Position numbers and translations under genes: made by a program. Positions 1 to 12,317 of a stretch of 64,000 bases of DNA are shown piece by piece (positions within the stretch are counted from its first letter, which is position 1; each line of letters starts with the position of its first letter). The DNA is from Omphiscola glabra (lineage: Eukaryota; Mollusca; Gastropoda; Lymnaeidae): assembly GCA_964017045.1 (NCBI GenBank), contig OZ024797.1, positions 15,582,863 to 15,646,862 on the forward strand, given 5' to 3'. The notes beneath the pieces are model-generated. The model searched no databases. It was not told the DNA's origin and saw only the letters and a program-made list of their open reading frames with translations.

Positions 1-1230
1 ATGGGATCGCGTACCGGTTTACTCGTTCCCCTTTAGAATCCTGATCCTCGTTGGGATTTTGTTCCCGGTAGGATTATGAAGGGCATGTTTAGAGAAAATC
101 CCCAGGAAAGTATAGAAATGAATAAAACGAAAGTAACATTTCAATAAGTTTGTAGATATCATAATATATCCCCGTATAACAATATATAACTTTCTGGAAC
201 ATTCTAGATTTAATTTAATATCCTCCTCAAAAACTTGTAAAAAATGTCTTTTCTAATTAATTATTCTTCGAATACGAAAAATTCTACAACTAAATGCATT
301 ACTATAACTATAGTACATTTAAGTTGAAAGAGGGGCCCAAGCGGGGGCCCATTTCATAATTGTACCGAATCAGTTTTGCCTGAGATGGGAGCCCCGTAAA
401 CACCATTCAGATAAATTAGGGAGTTAACATTTAACATTTATCCCATTAAAATCTGCATAATAATGCCATAGATCAGTGGTTCTCAGCTTGTGGGTCGCGA
501 CCCATTTGGGGGTCGAACGACCCTTTCGCAAGGGTCGAGCTTTTTAAAATCTACATAATAATGCAATAGATAGATATAGCTTTTTAAATAATCGAACTAT
601 CTGGAAAATTCTATATAGGATATTCTTAATTTTAAATCCATCGATATTTCAATACAGACATTGAAGTGTATTGTTACCACGCTAGGCCTATACCCATCAA
701 TTCCCATAGAACCTATAGTGTTGTCTAGTCTAAGCCTCTTAATATTCTTCTTCTTCTTCTATATATTAAGGACCCACGATCAATTTATTGATCATCATGG
801 CTCCTATGAATGTAGATGGTAATATTTATAAAACTTATAAGGCAAAATGAAATGGGGCCTCCGGCCCCAGAGGAATGGATGTTATGAGTTCAGTACCCTT
901 CGGTATTTGAATATGGATAATCAAAGAAATGTGTACTAAATTTGGTCAAGATCCATCTTTTCACCTAGGAGTATTTGTTGGTCATTTTATTGATATAGCT
1001 CATATAAGAAAAAAACTATTTCGGGGCCCCCGGCCCCAAATAAATGTTATTAAAAGTTCTCAATCCCTTAAGAGTTCCTTCTGGATAATGATGGATATAT
1101 GTGCCAAGTTTGGTCAAGATCCATCAATGCATGTAAAAGCCTTTGTGGAGCAAACCCACAAACAGAAACATTTTCACTTTTATATATATATCTATATGAT
1201 ATGATATTTGTGTGTGTATATATATATATT
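1..1230. repeat. interspersed repeat, copy 1 of the family at 31.5-35.2 kb
   Basis: Blocks here recur nearly verbatim at 31.5-35.2 kb: a GGAACATTCTAG block near 192-208, a GGGCCCCCGGCCCC block and a GAATATGGATAAT block near 905-925. The copy ends in a TTTTCACTTTTATATATATA tail at about 1166-1200. It is non-coding; short open frames inside it are not conserved between copies. The start is cut by the window edge. Confidence 0.85.
448..571. repeat. 72-bp hAT-end-like insert flanked by a 26-bp direct repeat
   Basis: Positions 448-473 and 546-571 match at 24 of 26 bases. Between them is a 72-bp segment starting CAGTGGTTCTCAGC and containing GGGTCGCGACCC and GGTCGAACGACC palindromes. The start resembles the terminal inverted repeat of SPIN/Charlie-type hAT transposons. 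No opposite end is present. Confidence 0.6.
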
Positions 1231-1238
1231 TATTATCA

Positions 1239-1441
1239 CAGGCCTGCACAACTGAAAATGTAAGGCGGGCCATAAAATTTTCATATACCTTGTGCAGGCC
1301 GAAAGAAAATAGGACTTGTAAGGCGTGGGGGGGGGGGGGGTTATTAAGAAAATAAGAATAACAAAGAATGTTTCGTTACATCGCAGGTCACAAAGTGGGG
1401 TGGCCGCATGCGGCCCGCGGGCCGTTTATTGTGCAGGCCTG
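1239..1441. mobile_element. short non-autonomous hAT-like element
   Basis: Terminal inverted repeats CAGGCCTGCACAA (left) and TTGTGCAGGCCTG (right) bound a 203-bp non-coding element with a poly-G run. The flanks TATTATCA and TACTAGCA match at 6 of 8 bases, a decayed 8-bp duplication. A 5'-truncated relative lies at 24203-24380. Confidence 0.75.
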
Positions 1442-2800
1442 TACTAGCAAATATGACCCGGTGATACCTGGGTAATAATAGAAAGCACATTGCGCTACTT
1501 TCTATAGACTATATATTATTATGAAGTCTCAATATCTACTAATATCATTTTAAAATATATAACTCAATTAGTTTTTAATGTATTGGTACAACACTTATTT
1601 ATTTATTTTAAAAGAAAAAATATAACGTCTTTTTAACAAATATAATAACATTGGATTTAAAGATAGAGTGATCGACATAATAAAGTACCCATCCTCATTC
1701 CTCCCATTGAAAAATGTTGTTGTTTGTAAAGAAAGTTAAATACATTAATTTCTTAAACTATTTCTCCCTGGGTCAAAATCTACATATCGCATCCTCACAC
1801 ACAAATATTTTATTAAGTTTTTAAAGACATTAAATGCACCACAGGGGTGGTAACACTTATAGGTGTGCAGCAACCCCACAGTTTTCCCACGCTCCTTAAC
1901 TACACTACAATAAAGTTTAATTTTCCACCCCTATCACCACACACTGAACATTTTCTTTAAAAACATAGTTCAGCGCATATTTCCAAATATTATTTTATAA
2001 AAAAGGATTATTTAGTTTAAAATCAACACTTCTTTCTAAAGTTCAAATCTGTAACAAAATTGGGTTTGGAGATATATAATTATAATATAAATATGTACGC
2101 CTCCCACTCCCGATTTTCTTCCCCCTTGAAATGTAAAAACATAAAATGGTAAAATATATAGTTTAAATTTTTTTTATTTTAAATTATATATATCCAATAT
2201 TCAATTCTGCAACGTTTGTTTCTTTTTTTTTTTTTTTTTTTTTTTTATTCATTGCTGAAATGTAAAATCAGAAAATTATAAAACACATAAAATAAGATTC
2301 TGCTTATTAAGTGTAACAATATCTTAACGCTCACATTCAGATAAATACATAAAAATAATTCTTAAATATTATATTAAATGTATTTCTAAATTATTATGAT
2401 GCTACATACATACGAGGATTTACACTTACATAAAAGCAGACGTCGATGTATTTAATGGTATTTAAATTGATTCGATTTTCGCGAAATAGAACACAAATCC
2501 CCATCGTTGTTTTCAAGAATCCCATCTAGAAATAAGTATTTATGCGCCTACTGAACACACAGGCCTACACGCTGTTTGGTGCAGTTATTGAGAATATTAT
2601 ATTATGCGGCTGTTGAACTGATGACTTTATATAAATACATCTATATATCAAAAGTTGTAATTCTTTAGGTATATATGTATTACTGTAACGCCGTGTTCAT
2701 TTAGCGCGATAAATAAATTGTCATAAGTTAGCATTAATTTTCATTCTCATAAAGTGCGTTACTTGAATGCATGTTTTGTTATGTAATTTAAGTAAATGGG
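1442..2800. other. AT-rich repeat-derived DNA, no gene
   Basis: Starts with ACTAGCAAATATGACCCGGT, a 5' motif found in reverse orientation at about 10838-10870 and related to the ACTAG...CCCGG starts at 31540 and 33928. The rest is AT-rich with a long T run at 2222-2247. I see no coding frame. Confidence 0.5.
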
Positions 2801-3315
2801 AAGTTCACGCCTTGCCACCGCCTTTATTTGACGGTTATTTCTAGCAATAATATATCATATAATAATTAATTTGCCAGTTGTAGCACCCATTTATGGTGCA
2901 AATAACGCATCGGACCGAAAAAATGGGTCGGGGCGTAGTTGGAAACCCCCAAACGTCATCGAAGTAACATTATTGCGCAAAAGGTGCTGTAAGATAGGTT
3001 AAAAAAGGGGGAGTGAGACAAAAAAGAGGCAAGTGGACCAGGCTTTTCTCGATCCCTGATAGATGCATGACTCCTATGTTAATACAGTTTTATTATTCAG
3101 CGATCAATATCATATAAGGCTTTTATAGCTCTTCCTTGTCAAGTATATCATAAGGGGAAGTAACTCATCAATGGAAATCATTGAGGCTTTGGCTTTCGAT
3201 CTAAAAGGACAACAGCAAATGCTTATTTATTTAGTTGACTGCGAAGGCCGATTTTGACATCGTGTAAGAAAATATGGAGCGATTGTGTTACGTGCTGCCA
3301 CGTTGTGGAGCCATT

Positions 3316-3432
3316 GGGTCGGAGCATGGGTCAGGGATTAGGTCGGGGTATGGAGTTTGGGTATGGGGTCGGGGCATGGGCTCATGGCATAAGGACGGGA
3401 CATGGGTCGAGGCATCGGTCGGGGCAGAGGTG
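3316..3432. repeat. degenerate GGGTCGGGGCAT minisatellite
   Basis: About eight imperfect copies of a roughly 12-bp G-rich unit (GGGTCGGGGCATG-like). The open frame through it (Gly/Met/His-rich) is a by-product of the repeat. Confidence 0.7.
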
Positions 3433-3798
3433 GACCAAAGCTAATCAGGCTGAAAACTTTTAAATTTTTTTTTTTTATTCCTTAGTCGGGCTAATATCTT
3501 TTATTTTCTTTCTTAATATATATAAAATAATAACTACGCGGTATCACAGATTATTGGCGGTGTCTTGACGCCATTGGGCTCGTGATGTACGCGGGATGTT
3601 TTAGGGTACGGCCACTGAAAGTATTTAGGCCTAATTTAAATATGGTACAATTGTGGTCAATCTTTAGGATGTGTGTTAAAATTTATTTGGTAAAGAATAC
3701 GTTTAAAATAAACTTGAGCGATTGTAACGTTTTGATTGATAAACCCATGAATTAAAATAATGGTGCAAGATTAGCTTACCAACTACACCACCACCTGA

Positions 3799-4737
3799 CA
3801 CCACCAACTGGACCTGTACCGCCAGTTCCAGAAACACTGTCGTAGTGAACTAAGAAGAGGAGAGTGGCAGCACATAAATGGATTCATTCAAGAAGGCCTC
3901 GAAAACAACAACACAAAACCGTTCTGGCGCTACATAAAATCCAAGAAGCAAGATAACATTGGCGTAGCCCCCCTACTAGAATACGGGCAACTTGTAAGCG
4001 ATAGCCAATGCAAAGCGGAAATTCTCCTAAGGCAGTTTCAATCTGTCTTCACCAAAATTACCACAACAGTCATACCATCCCTAAAACCTTCACCTGGTAC
4101 AATTGACCCCCTCAACATAACTGAACAAGGAGCAGCCAAACTTCTCAAAAACCAGAAGCCCAATGAAGCACCCGGACTTGACTGTATCCTAAAAATTGTC
4201 CTGAAGACCTTGGCTGACAACATTGCCCCAACCATCACCCGCATTTTCCAAAAGTCGCTTGACTCCGGCAAACACCCACTAGACTGGCTTGATGCAAATA
4301 TCACTAGTGCCTACAAGAAAGGTGACCGTCATAACCCAGCAAGCTACCGTGAAATATCCCTGACCTCAATCCCATGCAAAATTCTAGAGCACATCATCTG
4401 TCGTCACATCATGAACCACCTTGAACACTACAACATTTTGACCAACCTAAGCCACGGTTTCCGCTCTGGATACTCCACAGAAACTCAATTAATCATCACC
4501 AACAATGACCTCCTGGCCTCCTATGACAAAGGTAACCAGGTCGACATGGCAATTCTCGACTTCTCCAAGGCCTTCGACACTGTTCCACACAGCCTTCTTC
4601 TAATAAAACTCAACCACTACGGCATTACCGGCCACCTTCACCCCTGGCTCTCAACATTCCTAACAAAGCGGAGCATGCAAGTAGTGGTAGATGGCGTACG
4701 GTCAGGCAAAGTCACTGTATATTCAGGAGTTCCTTAA
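3799..4737 (+). pseudogene. CR1/Jockey-like LINE reverse transcriptase, broken
   Basis: An open frame of 312 codons with non-LTR RT hallmarks: FWRYIKSKKQDN near the start, SYREISLTSIPCKILEHII, SHGFRSGYSTETQL, and LDFSKAFDTVPH (catalytic block A Asp). It ends GVRSGKVTVYSGVP-stop, where GVPQGTVLGP normally follows; CAA has become TAA. A TGA also lies in frame at 3796-3798. The endonuclease and the YADD block are absent. Confidence 0.9.
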
Positions 4738-4980
4738 GGCACAGTAAAACCACCTAAAAACATCACCAGACAATCCCTAACATGGAACCCACGGGGCAAA
4801 TAGGAAGAGAGGAAGTTGAAAGAATACATAGAGACGCGAGCTGAAGGCAGACACACAAAATATGGGATACACCTGGAAGTGAAAGCAACTGGAAAGGAAA
4901 GCACAAGTCACAAGATCTTGATGAATGAAAAACTCATGAAGATGTACGGTATATGCCCAAGACGGGGTTACAGCCATGAG
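4738..4980 (+). pseudogene. 3' end of a different LINE family
   Basis: Directly after the stop of the preceding RT, the sequence reads KNITRQSLTWNPRG, then in a shifted frame RRELKADTQNMGYTW and LERKAQVTRS. This is the C-terminal signature (TWNPQGKRKRGRP...TWRR.LEAD) of another group of LINE ORF2 proteins. It carries frameshifts and stops and ends near GYSHE-stop. It looks fused to the CR1-like fragment. Confidence 0.7.
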
Positions 4981-5523
4981 TAAGTCGTTTATTGTCCATG
5001 ATGATTTGATAATTTATTGTGAGATCAGTAATAATATGTAATAAAGAGGGTTGCCCTTAAATATGGAATCTCAAGAGTTGGCGGTTAGAGGTCTTTGTTA
5101 TGGTGTGTCTGGTTAAAGTTGTTGACAAAGACCAGGGGACCAAAGCTTAGTTGTAATACAGACTTTCAATATTTCTTATTATTACAGATATTATTTTATA
5201 TTAATATTTTTAAAATGTTATATGTCTGTTCATGCCCACGTGGAAGGCCCTACAGCCCAACCGAATGTTTATCACCGAAATTCTTACATTTATTCAAACT
5301 ACTCCAGACAGACAGTCAAAAATATATCAATTATTTATTATTACGTGGGTTGAACAGCTTGAAATACACCGAATTCGTTACAGTTGGATGTCGCTCTCCG
5401 TGCCATTAGCCCAATCTCAATTTCCCTTTATATCCTCCATCCAATCAATACGATATTCTAATCAGCCTAACCCCCCTCCCTTTTCTCCTTCTCTAATTAT
5501 ATCTGCACATATAATAGTTGGAT

Positions 5524-5880
5524 GTTGGTTGGCCGAGTAGTCTAAACTGAGCAAATCTCAAGTTGGTGTTTTGGAGTGCAATCCCCACCAAAAACATCAC
5601 CAGCACCTTGGATAGCAACTCATCTAAGGGAATGAAACTCTGAATTCAAACCCGGAGAAGGAATCCCGAAGGCGGATAACATTGGTACAATGAAACATTC
5701 CGACAACTCCTGCGACGACACTGGTGCCAAGATGTATCCACACGATCTTCCCTTGGGTTATCCAGCAGCGTGCAGTGGGGCGATTTGCTGTTGGGTACCA
5801 GCCTATAATCCTATAAGAATAATCCCAGGCCTTCTGGATTTCGTACTGCAAATTCCACACCATCATCACTGTTGAGACCC
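5524..5880 (+). repeat. tRNA-derived SINE (tRNA-Leu-like head)
   Basis: A polymerase III A box TGGCCGAGTAG lies at 5530-5540 and a degraded B box GAGTGCAATCC at about 5574-5584; the head resembles tRNA-Leu. A non-tRNA body follows. The lost B-box consensus and absence of a cloverleaf argue against a working tRNA. Confidence 0.55.
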
Positions 5881-5892
5881 GCTGGTCCTCAC

Positions 5893-7100
5893 CTGTGTGA
5901 GACCCGCTGGCTCACACTCCTGCCCATCGCCACCCCACGTGATATTACCCAATTAGGCTGGGCCATACAGTGTACTTACGCTAATCACAATGACTCATAA
6001 AAAAATGGAAATTTACCAGGCCACGATGACCGTGGCAAAGCTTAGACAATGAACGCGTCTGATCAGAGGTCAGCGTACCAACGCTAGAATTTTTAGAATG
6101 CAGGACAAGACGCTTAGATAGACCTATAAATATGAGCGCACCCTGCTCTTCACTCTCTTTCCTGTATTTGACAAGCAGAGCCTGGCTAGCATTATTGTTG
6201 ATAAAGTTTGTTTATCCAAAAGTGTCTAGGTTAGTAATATTAGTATTGTTAATTGTTAGTTTCATATGTTTATAATGTTAGTATTTTTGTTAGTAAGATA
6301 TGTTAGCATTGTAGTTATTTAATTAAGTTGCTATTAGAATACTAAGTTAGATTATGATTAATTATTATTAATGTGATAGGATTGTAATTCTTAGTTATAG
6401 CTTATGTGTTGTATTTGTTATTTTCATTTACAGCCAGTTTAGTATACCCAGTTTAGTTTAGTATAGGATAATATAGTATAGGATAGACAGTATAGTACAG
6501 TATAGTTTAGAGTAAAGTCTAGTAGCCAGATGATTTGATTTTCAATATAGAAGAGTTGATTTGAATATAGTAGAGTGAGCATAGACTAGGGTATTGCTCA
6601 GTATAACTTATAACTCAGTAAATTTGAGTACAGTCAAGAAGTTAGCACAGACTAACTCTGACGTCATATTGAACGAATCAATTATAGGGCGAGACCCACC
6701 GTACTAGAATTAGCATAGGCAGACAACAGTCGTGCTGTGTTTACACACGGAAGAGAGTGGTTGGAATTGCACCCCGTTCGCCCCGCCGCCAGAGTGACTA
6801 GTGGCCAGCGAGAGAGAATAGAGCAGACCATTCAATCGAGAGCTTGTTGTGTGTATCTTGGATCTGACCCGGGTGTGTATAGAGGACTAGAGGAGATCAC
6901 CAGAAGACTAGCAGTTCATCGCACAGTCTCATTTGAATTAGTAACTAGCCTGTATCATAATTATTTCTTTATGTTGGTATGTGTGCTTATATTTTGTTTA
7001 GTAATTAAATATTTATTTTGTGGGCTGAACCACCTGTGTTTTTCAGTAGTAATAGAAGTGAGAGTGAGTGAGAGTGCCATAGTAGTGTTAGTGTGAGTGA
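5893..7100 (+). other. LTR-like or promoter-like stretch
   Basis: Starts near TGTGAGACCCGCTGG, has a TATA-like CCTATAAATA at about 6122-6131, then an AT-rich leader with TATAG-type simple repeats to about 6500, and a GC-richer segment with an open frame at 6737-7096 of no known family. This arrangement is reminiscent of a retrotransposon LTR and leader, but no paired LTR, primer-binding site or gag/pol is visible. Confidence 0.25.
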
Positions 7101-7174
7101 GGCTTAATGACTTAATGTAGCATTATTAATTAAGAGTAATCATACCCTAGACGTAGTAGAAGTACTCATCTTCG

Positions 7175-7358
7175 CAGCGGCGTAGCTAGAGTGTTTGGCG
7201 CCCGGGGACAAGATTCATTTTAAAGAGCCCTCTTTTCCTTTTTTCAACTCTCAAACCCATTTTCATCAATAAAATAATATCTAAGCACATTTTGGCGCAC
7301 ATAACTAGCTGGCGCCCGGGTACATCTGCACCCCTGCCCCCCCTATGCTACGCCTCTG
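7175..7358. mobile_element. 184-bp hAT-like miniature element
   Basis: Terminal inverted repeats CAGCGGCGTAGCTAG and CTATGCTACGCCTCTG. Flanks CATCTTCG and AATCTTCG agree at 7 of 8 bases, as expected of an aged 8-bp target duplication. Confidence 0.8.
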
Positions 7359-7378
7359 AATCTTCGTAACGCTAAGGA

Positions 7379-7419
<41 letters not shown>

Positions 7420-7420
7420 T
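7379..7420. repeat. (TA)n microsatellite
   Basis: About 19 TA dinucleotides in a row just after the 7175-7358 element. Confidence 0.95.
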
Positions 7421-7670
7421 ATAACATTTAAGTAAAACCCAGAATTTCAACATTTGGGGGCTATACCACAACAATCACCTTGTGACGGATGGATGCCAGC
7501 AAAAAAACAAAAACAAAAAAAAAACAATAATAAAAGTTTACGATGTTGTAAAAACAGTTAAAAACACAAAATGTTTTTTATTTATATAATTTTAGTATTA
7601 TTTTATAGGCACATTTCCTCAAATTATCAAATTCCCTCAGCCCATCCCATTTAGGACGAACATGCTTGCA

Positions 7671-7844
7671 GGCCCGCACCTAGGAAATTCACTGCCCCAG
7701 GCAGCTGACAGAGTTCGGGCCCCTTTCGTGTTTCAAACATATGCGTATATTTTTTAATCTCGAAAAAGGGCGGGCCCCTATCTAGCTCGGGCCCCTGACA
7801 AGTGCCATGGTTGCCCCCCCCCCCCCCCCCCCCAGTACGTGCCT
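7671..7844. mobile_element. short hAT-like element with poly-C tract
   Basis: Ends CAGGCCCGCACCTAGG and CAGTACGTGCCTG form imperfect inverted repeats. ATGCTTGC and TTGCTTGC flank it (7 of 8). A run of about 20 C precedes the right end. Confidence 0.6.
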
Positions 7845-7859
7845 GTTGCTTGCACCATT

Positions 7860-9366
7860 AATAAACTCACATTTTTAGGAAGATTTTCTCTGATGAAATT
7901 AATGTTCAACCGGAACCGTGTCATCATTTTTTAAAATTAATTGAGCCTAGCAATCAGTACAAAATATATATCTCTTGAATATCGTTGAATTATGATTGGC
8001 AAAAGGGAAAGTAATTCTGAAGTAGTCTGAGTTTTAACCCCTTTGCCAGGCACTCCAGGAAAGCACCGTTCTTGGTCCAGACCCGCACCTTCAAACTTCG
8101 CCATTATGCAGGAGAGAAGACCAGAAACCTCTTCTACCACTTTTTGGGAAGGCCATTCTTTTAACTACGTTCGAACGTTTCCCTCGTAATATCACGTTGC
8201 ACAAATATACCTCATAAAGTTAGCCACTCACCTCATCGAGATATTTCGATTTTGTAACAGAATGTTTACTCCTCAGAATCCACTTAACAATGGCAACAAA
8301 CTGTCCGGTTGAAAGATCCATCCCAGCATAAACGGTATAGCTATTTTTACACTTACCTGCAAGAATAAACGACAAAACATTCTTTACCGACAGACTTTTT
8401 AAATGTTTTAGGGCATACAACGGATTTGTTAAGATATAACAAATATTGCCACTCTTCAAAACTGCAACCTCTAATTTTGACCTAAATGTTTAGAAACTTA
8501 ATCATACTATAAACACGAAGAATAACTCATTGCTTGTTTTGTTTTCAATCGCAAATCTCGTATGTCATTATTGGTAACTTAGCAATGCTAATATAATTAT
8601 CCATACTGCTAATTGAAAGATTACCATCTCACCAATGCACTGTCCTCGCACTACTCTTTTACCCAAAGTGTTGCTGGAAAAAGTGGTTGTGTTGACCATT
8701 TTAAGATTCTGCTTGCAATGTACTTAGCAGCCTGTATATTTGGGCCCTTTATTGGCATCCCTTTGAGGGGGAAAGGGGGGGGGGTAATAAAAGAAATAAC
8801 TGTTATTTTGATTCTTTAGATGAACACAGTGCAAACCCAACCATTAGATCAGGGTTTCCCAACCTTTTCATAATATAATTCTGCACCCCTAAGAATTATA
8901 AGATCGCTCTTAAAAAATAAATATGCAGTTGAACCCATTATTGCTCATTGTCCCAAAAGATAGATGTTTTCAAATTTCAGCTTTAATAGACCCTCTTTTT
9001 AATTGATTCATAAGATTCATCGGTAGTGTTGGATACGCCATAAGGTTGGATTTTGGGCAGTATGCAGTTTGCACCTCTTTTCTAACATTGCTTCCTCCGT
9101 GTAACAGCACGTGTTGTTGTTCAAGGGAATAGTTCAAGCCAGTTTAAAAAACATTCATTTCATTAAATCACACCTATAAAATCCGTTGGCAAGCTTCTAT
9201 AGAAGACAATGGTTGCTATGGTGCCATTAAGTCAAATATATTTATGCAATAGAACGCCCCCCAATTTTCCAGTGACGTAGGAAGGGGTGCAGTCCAACCT
9301 GTTTGGAACTTACACTGGCACCCCATATGTACAGACTGGACATAGCCATGTGGTTATTCCCTATAT
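7860..9366. other. no gene; hAT-end fragment near 8851
   Basis: AT-rich sequence with scattered short frames that show no recognisable protein. CAGGGTTTCCCAACC at about 8852 resembles a hAT 5' end, but I found no partner end. Confidence 0.4.
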
Positions 9367-9728
9367 CAGGGGTTCACAAATTACGGCCCGCAGACCAGAT
9401 CCGGTCCGCCAAGGGTCCTTAATCAGGCTCGCGTGGCTACCGAGTAGCAATGACAAACAAAGAACCCTAACTCTTCCCATTAATACTTTATTTTTATTGT
9501 TTCATTTTGCACAACGAATAAGATTTGTGCAGAGTGCTTAGGAATATTTTCATATTTTTTCAAACTATCATCTTGCCTGCAAGTGTCTGAGGGGCAGTCA
9601 ACTGGCTCCTAACAGTGTCTGAGGGACAGTGAGCCGATCCCCAAGATTCTGTGGGACAGTGAGCCGATCCCCAAGATTCTGTGGGACAGTGAGCCGACCC
9701 TCTTATTTAAAAGCCTGGAGGACCCCTG
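9367..9728. mobile_element. 362-bp hAT-like element with internal 30-bp tandem repeat
   Basis: Begins CAGGGGTTCACAAATTACGG and ends GGACCCCTG. The right flank CTCTACAG fits the hAT target consensus nTnTAnAn, the left flank CCCTATAT only partly. Inside, a 30-bp unit (GTGGGACAGTGAGCCGATCC plus ten bases) is repeated about three times between 9591 and 9700. Confidence 0.65.
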
Positions 9729-11590
9729 CTCTACAGTAAACTTCAGTAGTGCCATGTTAGGGCCAGCAAACTTTTATATACAACGACAAGTAGGCTCATT
9801 GTAGAGTAAAGCTACAAATACGATATGTAGCCTACATTTTTTACACCGATGCCCTACGGGGATCAAGTCCTGGGAGAAAAATGATAAGAACTCATCCGAA
9901 ATACCCTTGTTCCCTGAAATTTGTTGGTTTTTATTTCATATCAAATACAGTGCAACATTTATTATAAAGTGCCGGATGTCATGCGTACAACAGAGCACAG
10001 GTACGAATAATATTTATAACAACAAAATAAACTACGGTAACCTGATTGATATATTTTAAAAATAATCATGACAGTGGGTGGTGATCTTCCCCTCTATGGA
10101 ATTCCAATAGTGTTATCAAAAACACTTTACAAATGTCATAAGCAAATTCCCAACAATCTGAAATAACGTTTCCCTTGGAGTTCTGGATTATCGACTTCCA
10201 GATTTACTAATATCACCTGGATTGCGATGTCAGGTCAGCCATTTTGTGATATCATAAATATGTCAAGGTATGCACGGGGTGGTCAATGATATTGATAAAC
10301 GAAAGAGAAGAGAACCCCTCGCTTGAGCCAGTCAAAAGTGTGGGCAAATATTTAATAAAGATATCAATATCTTAAAATCCGTTAATGTTTCAGGTATTTC
10401 AATGGGTAATTTATATTTTAACAATTAAGCAAATATAGCCTATTTCTTTTAACCAATTTTCGAAAATATATTTTCCTTATACTTAACGGGCGTGGAAAAG
10501 GATTGGGCATATATGTAGAAGATACAAATGTGTCAAAGCATAAACATCTTTATATATATATACGTCTTTTTAAAATTCGAAAATTCTGATTTACTATTTA
10601 CTAAATATTCATTTCAATTGCATTTTTGGTTGGGGGAGGGGGGTGTTTATCGTTTTTGAGGATACACTACCGTACATCAAAACCCGATTACGTTACAGAC
10701 ATAAAACTTGTGGTTTTAGTGTTTGGTTTCTGTGTTGATTTGTATCGTAAAGTTATAATTATTTTTTTTAAAGGAACATACAAAAAGTAAGCTTCTTAAT
10801 AACATGTACATAATAACGCAATATGCCTTCCATCACTACCCGGGTAACACCGGGTCGTATCTTCTAGTTGTATAATGTTTTTAATGCGTTAGTTCGACAA
10901 GATTATAAAATTGTAGGCTACCTTAAAAAGGCAGCACACATAAACTACAATATAACATAACCTAATCTACTCACAACATGTAGGCGCAGTGCGTTGGGTT
11001 GGTGATAAGTTAATGTAACATAAGTATGACATTATTCACCAACTGTTGCAACTGTGCACGAAGTGAAGATGGTAGCCTCGATGTACGTCAAGACCCAATC
11101 ATTGGTTGCATTTGGTGTTAACTTGATTGGGTCGATAAAATATTCATAATTGAGTACGATATTTTTTTATTCAGCACACTGTTGTAACAATTGTAGTAAG
11201 AAGTGTAGTATCTGGATAACATCAACTAAATGCCGCCCCAGGAGAACTCCCAAGACTGCATCCCATAAACATAAATCGTAATTAACAAAAAAAATACCCC
11301 CCTGGGTCTTTTTCCCTCCCATGCACACACCTTTGTATTACAGTAAGGTTACCCGGAGTTACCGGTACTATTTAGTGGGCGACCATTAATTATGTCAACA
11401 AAATAGGGGGGGGGGTGGAAATGTTTGAAAATTGATGACAAGGGTGAGGGAGGTTAGATTAGTTGGCGTCAACCAATCATGTTTTCTCTATTAAAATTTT
11501 ACTCTTAAAAATTGACTGGTTATTTTAACAAATTTAATGAGTGTAAATAGTCATTTAATTTTTAGGCTTTTAACGACATAAGATTTATTT
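9729..11590. other. no gene recognised
   Basis: AT-rich DNA. At 10838-10870 it contains, on the minus strand, the ACTAG...CCCGGTG...CCCGGGT start motif of the repeat seen at 1442. Mono-G and mono-T runs occur. No coding signal. Confidence 0.4.
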
Positions 11591-11593
11591 CAT

Positions 11594-12140
11594 GTGTGTC
11601 TGTCACCGCAGATGGCTTGTCAGAATGATAGCACACTTAGTGCAAGAGAAGTCAAAAGTTGTCCTCTCTTCACTTGTAGATTCTGTTTGTCGCAAATGAC
11701 TAGGGCGGTGTGTTTGCGATCATGTTGCAGGTATGGAACAAGAACAAGGTTCAAGTGTCATGTGCAGCCAAGATAAATGATATTGATAGAGTATTAAGGG
11801 AAAATAAATTGAGTAACAATAATAACATCGCTGCTTGAACGGATTTGCAAAATCTGTAACATCTATTTTACATCACAAGTCATGTTGAAAAAGCATGCTC
11901 AACAGCACCGACAATGCCCTCTTGAGCATAAGAAATTAACGCCTGCTCCTCAACAAAAAAGGGATTCGACCAATGCGAGTAGCTGCCAGGAGACAGAGAG
12001 AGCTTATGGCAATTATTGCTCACACCGACAATGCTTCTATTTTAAGTGCCGAATAGTTAGATGAGGATGGTGTTGACTTGTCTGGTATATTAGTTCCACA
12101 AGATGAAAATGATAAATCAGCTGCTATAGACTATGCCCAT
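11594..12140 (+). pseudogene. decayed C2H2 zinc-finger protein fragment
   Basis: At about 11838-11915 the plus strand reads CKICNIYFTSQVMLKKHAQQ followed by H, a classical C-x2-C-x12-H-x4-H zinc finger. Downstream (to 12064) the frame is Gln/Cys/His-rich. Stops separate it from an upstream frame starting near 11594 (MCLSPQMACQNDS) and from a downstream acidic stretch (GILVPQDENDKSAAIDYA) interrupted by the element at 12141. It could be a host gene relic or part of a transposon; I do not recognise the family. Confidence 0.4.
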
Positions 12141-12317
12141 CAGGGGCGTCATTTCAGGGTTTTTTCGGGGGGGGGGGGGGTGGCAAAAACCAAAACGTGG
12201 CCGGCTTGGTAAGTTGTTTAATACTGGAGGCGCCACAGTACATAGCAATGTAAATAAAACCTGCAAATTCAGGGGGAGGGGCAAATGCGCCCCTTCCATA
12301 CCCAAATGATGTCCCTG
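12141..12317. mobile_element. 177-bp hAT-like miniature element
   Basis: Inverted ends CAGGGGCGTCATTT and AAATGATGTCCCTG; perfect 8-bp flanking duplication ATGCCCAT (12133-12140 and 12318-12325). Contains a G run. No coding capacity. Confidence 0.88.

Noticed and set aside
3254..3463. Gly/Met/His-rich small protein
   Set aside because: Product of reading through the GGGTCGGGGCAT minisatellite.
5524..5596. tRNA-Leu gene
   Set aside because: The A box is good but the B box is degraded, the arms do not form a cloverleaf, and a SINE-like body follows.
6737..7096. 119-codon plus-strand protein
   Set aside because: No family resemblance, no splice or promoter support, and it lies in repeat-like DNA. 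The hydrophobic tail is probably chance in AT-rich sequence.
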